Program-made: the position numbers and the translations under genes
Part shown: in pieces, positions 61,416 through 64,000 of the stretch
Layout of the letters: every line of letters starts with the position of its first letter
Position numbering within the stretch: position 1 is the stretch's first letter
Notes under the pieces: generated by a model
Seen by the model: only the letters and a program-made list of their open reading frames with translations
The model's database searches: none
Told to the model about the DNA's origin: nothing
Assembly (NCBI GenBank): GCA_963726295.1
Contig: CAVSBW010000003.1
Location: forward strand, 1-64,000
Origin: DASSQJ01 sp963726295
GTDB lineage: Bacteria; Actinomycetota; Actinomycetes; Actinomycetales; Dermatophilaceae
Length of the DNA stretch: 64,000 nt
Direction: 5' to 3'

Positions 61416-63674
61416 ATGAACTCCCGGGCCCAGAACGTCCCGGCCGTGCTGCGCCTGCTGCTCGGCTTCGTCGTGCTGAGCACGGTGGGGGGCCTTCTCC
61501 TCGCCGGTCTCGTCGTCCCCGCGGTCGGTGCGTCCGGGCAGGTCGCCAAGACCGGGGTCGACTTCTTCAACGACCTGCCGAGCCAGTTCACGGTCTCGCC
61601 CCTCGCCCAGCAGAGCCGCATCCTCGACGCCGACGGCAAGCTCATCGCGAACCCGTACGACGAGAACCGCATCATCAAGCCGCTGAGCAAGATCTCGCCG
61701 GTGATGCAGAAGGCGCAGATCGCCATCGAGGACGCCCGGTTCTACGACCACGGTGGTCTCGACCCCCGCGGCTTCACCCGTGCGCTGGTCTCCAACATCA
61801 AGGGCGGCGACGTGCAGGGCGCCTCGACCCTCACCCAGCAGTTCGTGAAGATCACCCTGCAGGAGCAGGCGCTGCGTCGCGGTGACGAGCAGGCCGCGGC
61901 GGCCGCGGTCGACAAGAACTACGCGCGCAAGCTCCAGGAGCTCAAGTACGCGATCAACGTCGAGGAGAACTACACCAAGGACCAGATCCTCGCCGGGTAC
62001 CTCAACCTCGTGTACTACGGCGACCAGGCCTATGGCGTCGAGGCAGCCGCCCTCAACTACTTCGGCGTGCACGCCTCCAAGCTCAAGCTGGGCCAGGCCG
62101 CCCTCATGGCCGGCATAGTCCAGCAGCCGACGAAGTACAACCCCCGGCTCAACCCCGGTAACGCCCAGACCCGTCGTGACACCGTCCTCGACCGGATGCA
62201 GGCGCTCGGCTTCGCCTCCGCCAAGGACGTCGCGAAGGCCAAGAAGCAGAACGTGAAGAAGATGATCAAGAAGCGGACGCCCAAGGGTGTCTGCCACCGG
62301 TCGAGCCAGCCCTTCTTCTGCGCCTACGTCATGGAGTGGCTCCAGAAGTCCCCGCAGATGGCTGTGCTCGGCAAGACCCCGGAGGAGCGCCTCAAGCGCA
62401 TCAACCAGGGCGGCCTGACCATCCGCACCACGCTGAAGCCGGGCATGCAGAAGGACGCCCAGAAGGAGATCGAGAAGGCCGCTCCGATCGGCAACAAGAG
62501 CAACCTCGGCGGCGCCATCACCACGGTGGAACCGGGCACCGGCAAGATCCTCGTGATGGCCCAGGCCAGCGACTTCGACGACTACCAGACGAACCTCAAC
62601 GTCGACCAGAAGTACGGCGGTGGCCCGTACGGCTACCAGTACGGCTCGATCGCCAAGACCTTCGCGGTCGTCACCGCCCTCGAGGAGGGCATGCCGCTCG
62701 AGGGCAAGATCAAGGTGCCCTTCGCCGACGTCAAGAAGGCGTACGAGTTCGACGGGCCGGATGTCGTCAACGCCAAGTGCGGCTCCAACGAACCGTGGCC
62801 GGTGACCAACGACTACGCCAGCGGCGGCAAGTACATGACCCTCAAGGAGGGCCTGTCGAAGTCGATCAACACCTGGGCGGCCCAGCTCGTCATCGACGTC
62901 GGGCCGTGCAAGGTGCACGACGTCCTGACGAAGATGGGCGTGCACATGGCCAACGGCGAACCGATCCAGCCGGTGATCTCCAACATCACCCTCGGGTCGG
63001 GGGCCTCGACCCCGATGGCGATCGCCAGCGCGTACGCGGTCCTCGCCTCGGGCGGCAAGTACTGCGAGCCCTACCCGGTCACCTCGATCACCGCGCCCGA
63101 CGAGCAGGGCAAGAAGCAGGAGATCAAGGTCCCCGGCCCCGACTGCAAGCAGGTGATCCCCTCCGACGTCGCGGACGGCGTCACGTGGATGCTCGAGGAG
63201 ACGCTGCGCTCCGGTACCGCCGCAGGCCTGTGGGACGTGGCTTCGCGGCCTGCCGCCGGCAAGACCGGCACCACCGAGAACCACAACCAGGGCTGGTTCG
63301 TCGGCTACACCCGGCAACTGAGCACCGCGGTGTGGGTCGGCAACGTCAAGGTGGCCGACAAGAACGGCGACCTCTACTCGCTCAACGGCAAGTGCTTCGG
63401 TGACTACGGCTGCCACGCCGAGGTGTTCGGCAGCACCGTCGCGGCGCCCGTCTGGGCCGCGGTGATGCGGGACATCACGGACGGCATGGAGGTCAAGGGC
63501 TTCCCGTCGCCCTCCGAGGAGATCAAGAAGGGCGACACCGAGAAGTGGCCCCAGTACGTCGCGCCCCCGCAGCCCGTCTACACCGCGCCGGCGGACCCCA
63601 CGCCGACCGATCCGACGACCAAGCCGACGACGAAGCCGGACAAGACCCCGCCTCCGAGGAAGAAGAAGGGCTGA
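61416..63674 (+). CDS. class A penicillin-binding protein (PonA2-like)
   Basis: A bifunctional peptidoglycan synthase of 752 residues. One N-terminal helix (about 12-36) anchors it. The GT51 glycosyltransferase domain has EDARFYDHGGLDPRGF, GASTLTQQFVK and LNLVYYGDQAYGVEAAALNYFG. The transpeptidase domain shows the triad SIAK in GYQYGSIAKTF, SIN in SKSINTW and KTG in AAGKTGTTE. The C-terminal tail is rich in P, T and K. TACCCT ends 6 bases before the ATG, so it may be leaderless. Homologue of Rv3682 by context. Confidence 0.95.
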   Translation: MNSRAQNVPAVLRLLLGFVVLSTVGGLLLAGLVVPAVGASGQVAKTGVDFFNDLPSQFTVSPLAQQSRILDADGKLIANPYDENRIIKPLSKISPVMQKAQIAIEDARFYDHGGLDPRGFTRALVSNIKGGDVQGASTLTQQFVKITLQEQALRRGDEQAAAAAVDKNYARKLQELKYAINVEENYTKDQILAGYLNLVYYGDQAYGVEAAALNYFGVHASKLKLGQAALMAGIVQQPTKYNPRLNPGNAQTRRDTVLDRMQALGFASAKDVAKAKKQNVKKMIKKRTPKGVCHRSSQPFFCAYVMEWLQKSPQMAVLGKTPEERLKRINQGGLTIRTTLKPGMQKDAQKEIEKAAPIGNKSNLGGAITTVEPGTGKILVMAQASDFDDYQTNLNVDQKYGGGPYGYQYGSIAKTFAVVTALEEGMPLEGKIKVPFADVKKAYEFDGPDVVNAKCGSNEPWPVTNDYASGGKYMTLKEGLSKSINTWAAQLVIDVGPCKVHDVLTKMGVHMANGEPIQPVISNITLGSGASTPMAIASAYAVLASGGKYCEPYPVTSITAPDEQGKKQEIKVPGPDCKQVIPSDVADGVTWMLEETLRSGTAAGLWDVASRPAAGKTGTTENHNQGWFVGYTRQLSTAVWVGNVKVADKNGDLYSLNGKCFGDYGCHAEVFGSTVAAPVWAAVMRDITDGMEVKGFPSPSEEIKKGDTEKWPQYVAPPQPVYTAPADPTPTDPTTKPTTKPDKTPPPRKKKG

Positions 63675-63723
63675 GGGCGGGGCCGGTCACCGGCCCTCGG
63701 TCTGGCACGGATCACCTTCGGGC

Positions 63724-64000
63724 TCAGCGGCCCGAGAGCACCTGCCTGACGACCGCGGCCACCCGGCCTCCGTCGGCACGGCCCGCCACCTCGCCCTGGG
63801 CGGCCTTCATCACCGTGCCCATGTCGCGCATGCTGCTCGCGCCCGTCTCGGTGACTGCCCGCTCGACGACCGCGAGGAGGTCGTCGTCGCCGAGCTGCGC
63901 CGGCAGGTAGCCCTCGAGCACGGCGAGCTCGGCCTCCTCGGTCTCGGCGAGCTCCGGGCGGCCCGCGCCGGCGTACGCGTCCGCGGCCTCGCGCCGCTTC
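63724..64000 (-). CDS. GatB/YqeY-domain protein, 3' part only
   Basis: The frame continues to the window edge on the minus strand and lacks its start. The visible 91 residues end in the YqeY pattern: RREAADAYAGAGRPELAETEEAELAVLEGYLP, then a helical domain with GASSMRDMGTVMKAAQGEVAGRADGGRVAAVVRQVLSG, which matches the tRNA-binding C-terminal domain shared with GatB. Role unknown in most bacteria. The codons before GTG 63921 remain open, so that GTG is not the start. Confidence 0.88.
   Translation of the reverse strand, partial: KRREAADAYAGAGRPELAETEEAELAVLEGYLPAQLGDDDLLAVVERAVTETGASSMRDMGTVMKAAQGEVAGRADGGRVAAVVRQVLSGR

Noticed and set aside
60861..63416. An 851-codon minus-strand frame ending in the whiB-like gene.
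   Set aside because: Only the last 107 codons are the WhiB protein; the rest is opposite the penicillin-binding protein gene.

Overview
The window is a very GC-rich, gene-dense chromosomal segment from an actinobacterium. Evidence for this is the presence of WhiB, a 6C RNA, GTG and ATG starts with very short or absent leaders, mycothiol-linked DinB-type proteins, and gene order matching the Mycobacterium tuberculosis Rv3644c-Rv3682 region. The style (Micrococcales; perhaps Intrasporangiaceae such as Phycicoccus, Janibacter or Tetrasphaera) is a guess from gene content, not a phylogeny. About 60 protein genes, one partial tRNA and one structured sRNA are supported.

Layout. 0-8 kb: partial tRNA-Thr, a lipoprotein hydrolase, holB-tmk, a TipA-like MerR regulator behind its own 19-bp-spacer promoter, an SCP2-like protein and topA. 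8-20 kb: a DODA-type dioxygenase behind an inverted repeat, a DinB-like protein, DUF1905, an SSS sodium symporter operon with a small membrane partner and a dienelactone-hydrolase-like protein, and a TetR-controlled heterodimeric ABC exporter. 19.5-25.5 kb: xdhA-xdhB-xdhC for purine oxidation, cut at its 3' end by an IS30-family element whose terminal repeat supplies the xdhC stop codon. 25.5-31.4 kb: a membrane pyrophosphatase, a STAS-domain anti-sigma antagonist and an MrfA-like DNA-repair helicase.

31.5-36.2 kb: a Tad pilus locus that has lost its ATPase gene (tadA). The CpaE/Ssd-like protein is fused in frame to TadB, followed by TadC, a Flp-like pilin and two TadE-like pseudopilins. Just upstream of the fusion lies a 6C RNA, at the same relative place as M. 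tuberculosis B11, then a Fic-fold protein that has lost its catalytic motif. 36.2-40.2 kb: a LytS/LytTR two-component system followed by a DUF485 protein and an SSS transporter, probably a substrate-sensing uptake module. 40.2-45 kb: threonine catabolism (kbl, tdh) and phenylalanine hydroxylase, interrupted by a secreted beta-propeller-like protein.

45-64 kb: a secreted DUF4832-like protein, then a block colinear with M. tuberculosis Rv3667-Rv3682: acs, holin-like protein, marP, NUDIX, nth, crp, MBL hydrolase, RidA, DUF4177, two ArsA-type ATPases, whiB4-like, ponA2-like, with a partial YqeY gene at the edge. An AbiEi/DUF559-type gene is inserted in this block.

Across the window at least fifteen genes carry a TANNNT -10-like box only 6-8 bases before the start codon. 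That points to widespread leaderless transcription, and I used it to choose several starts.
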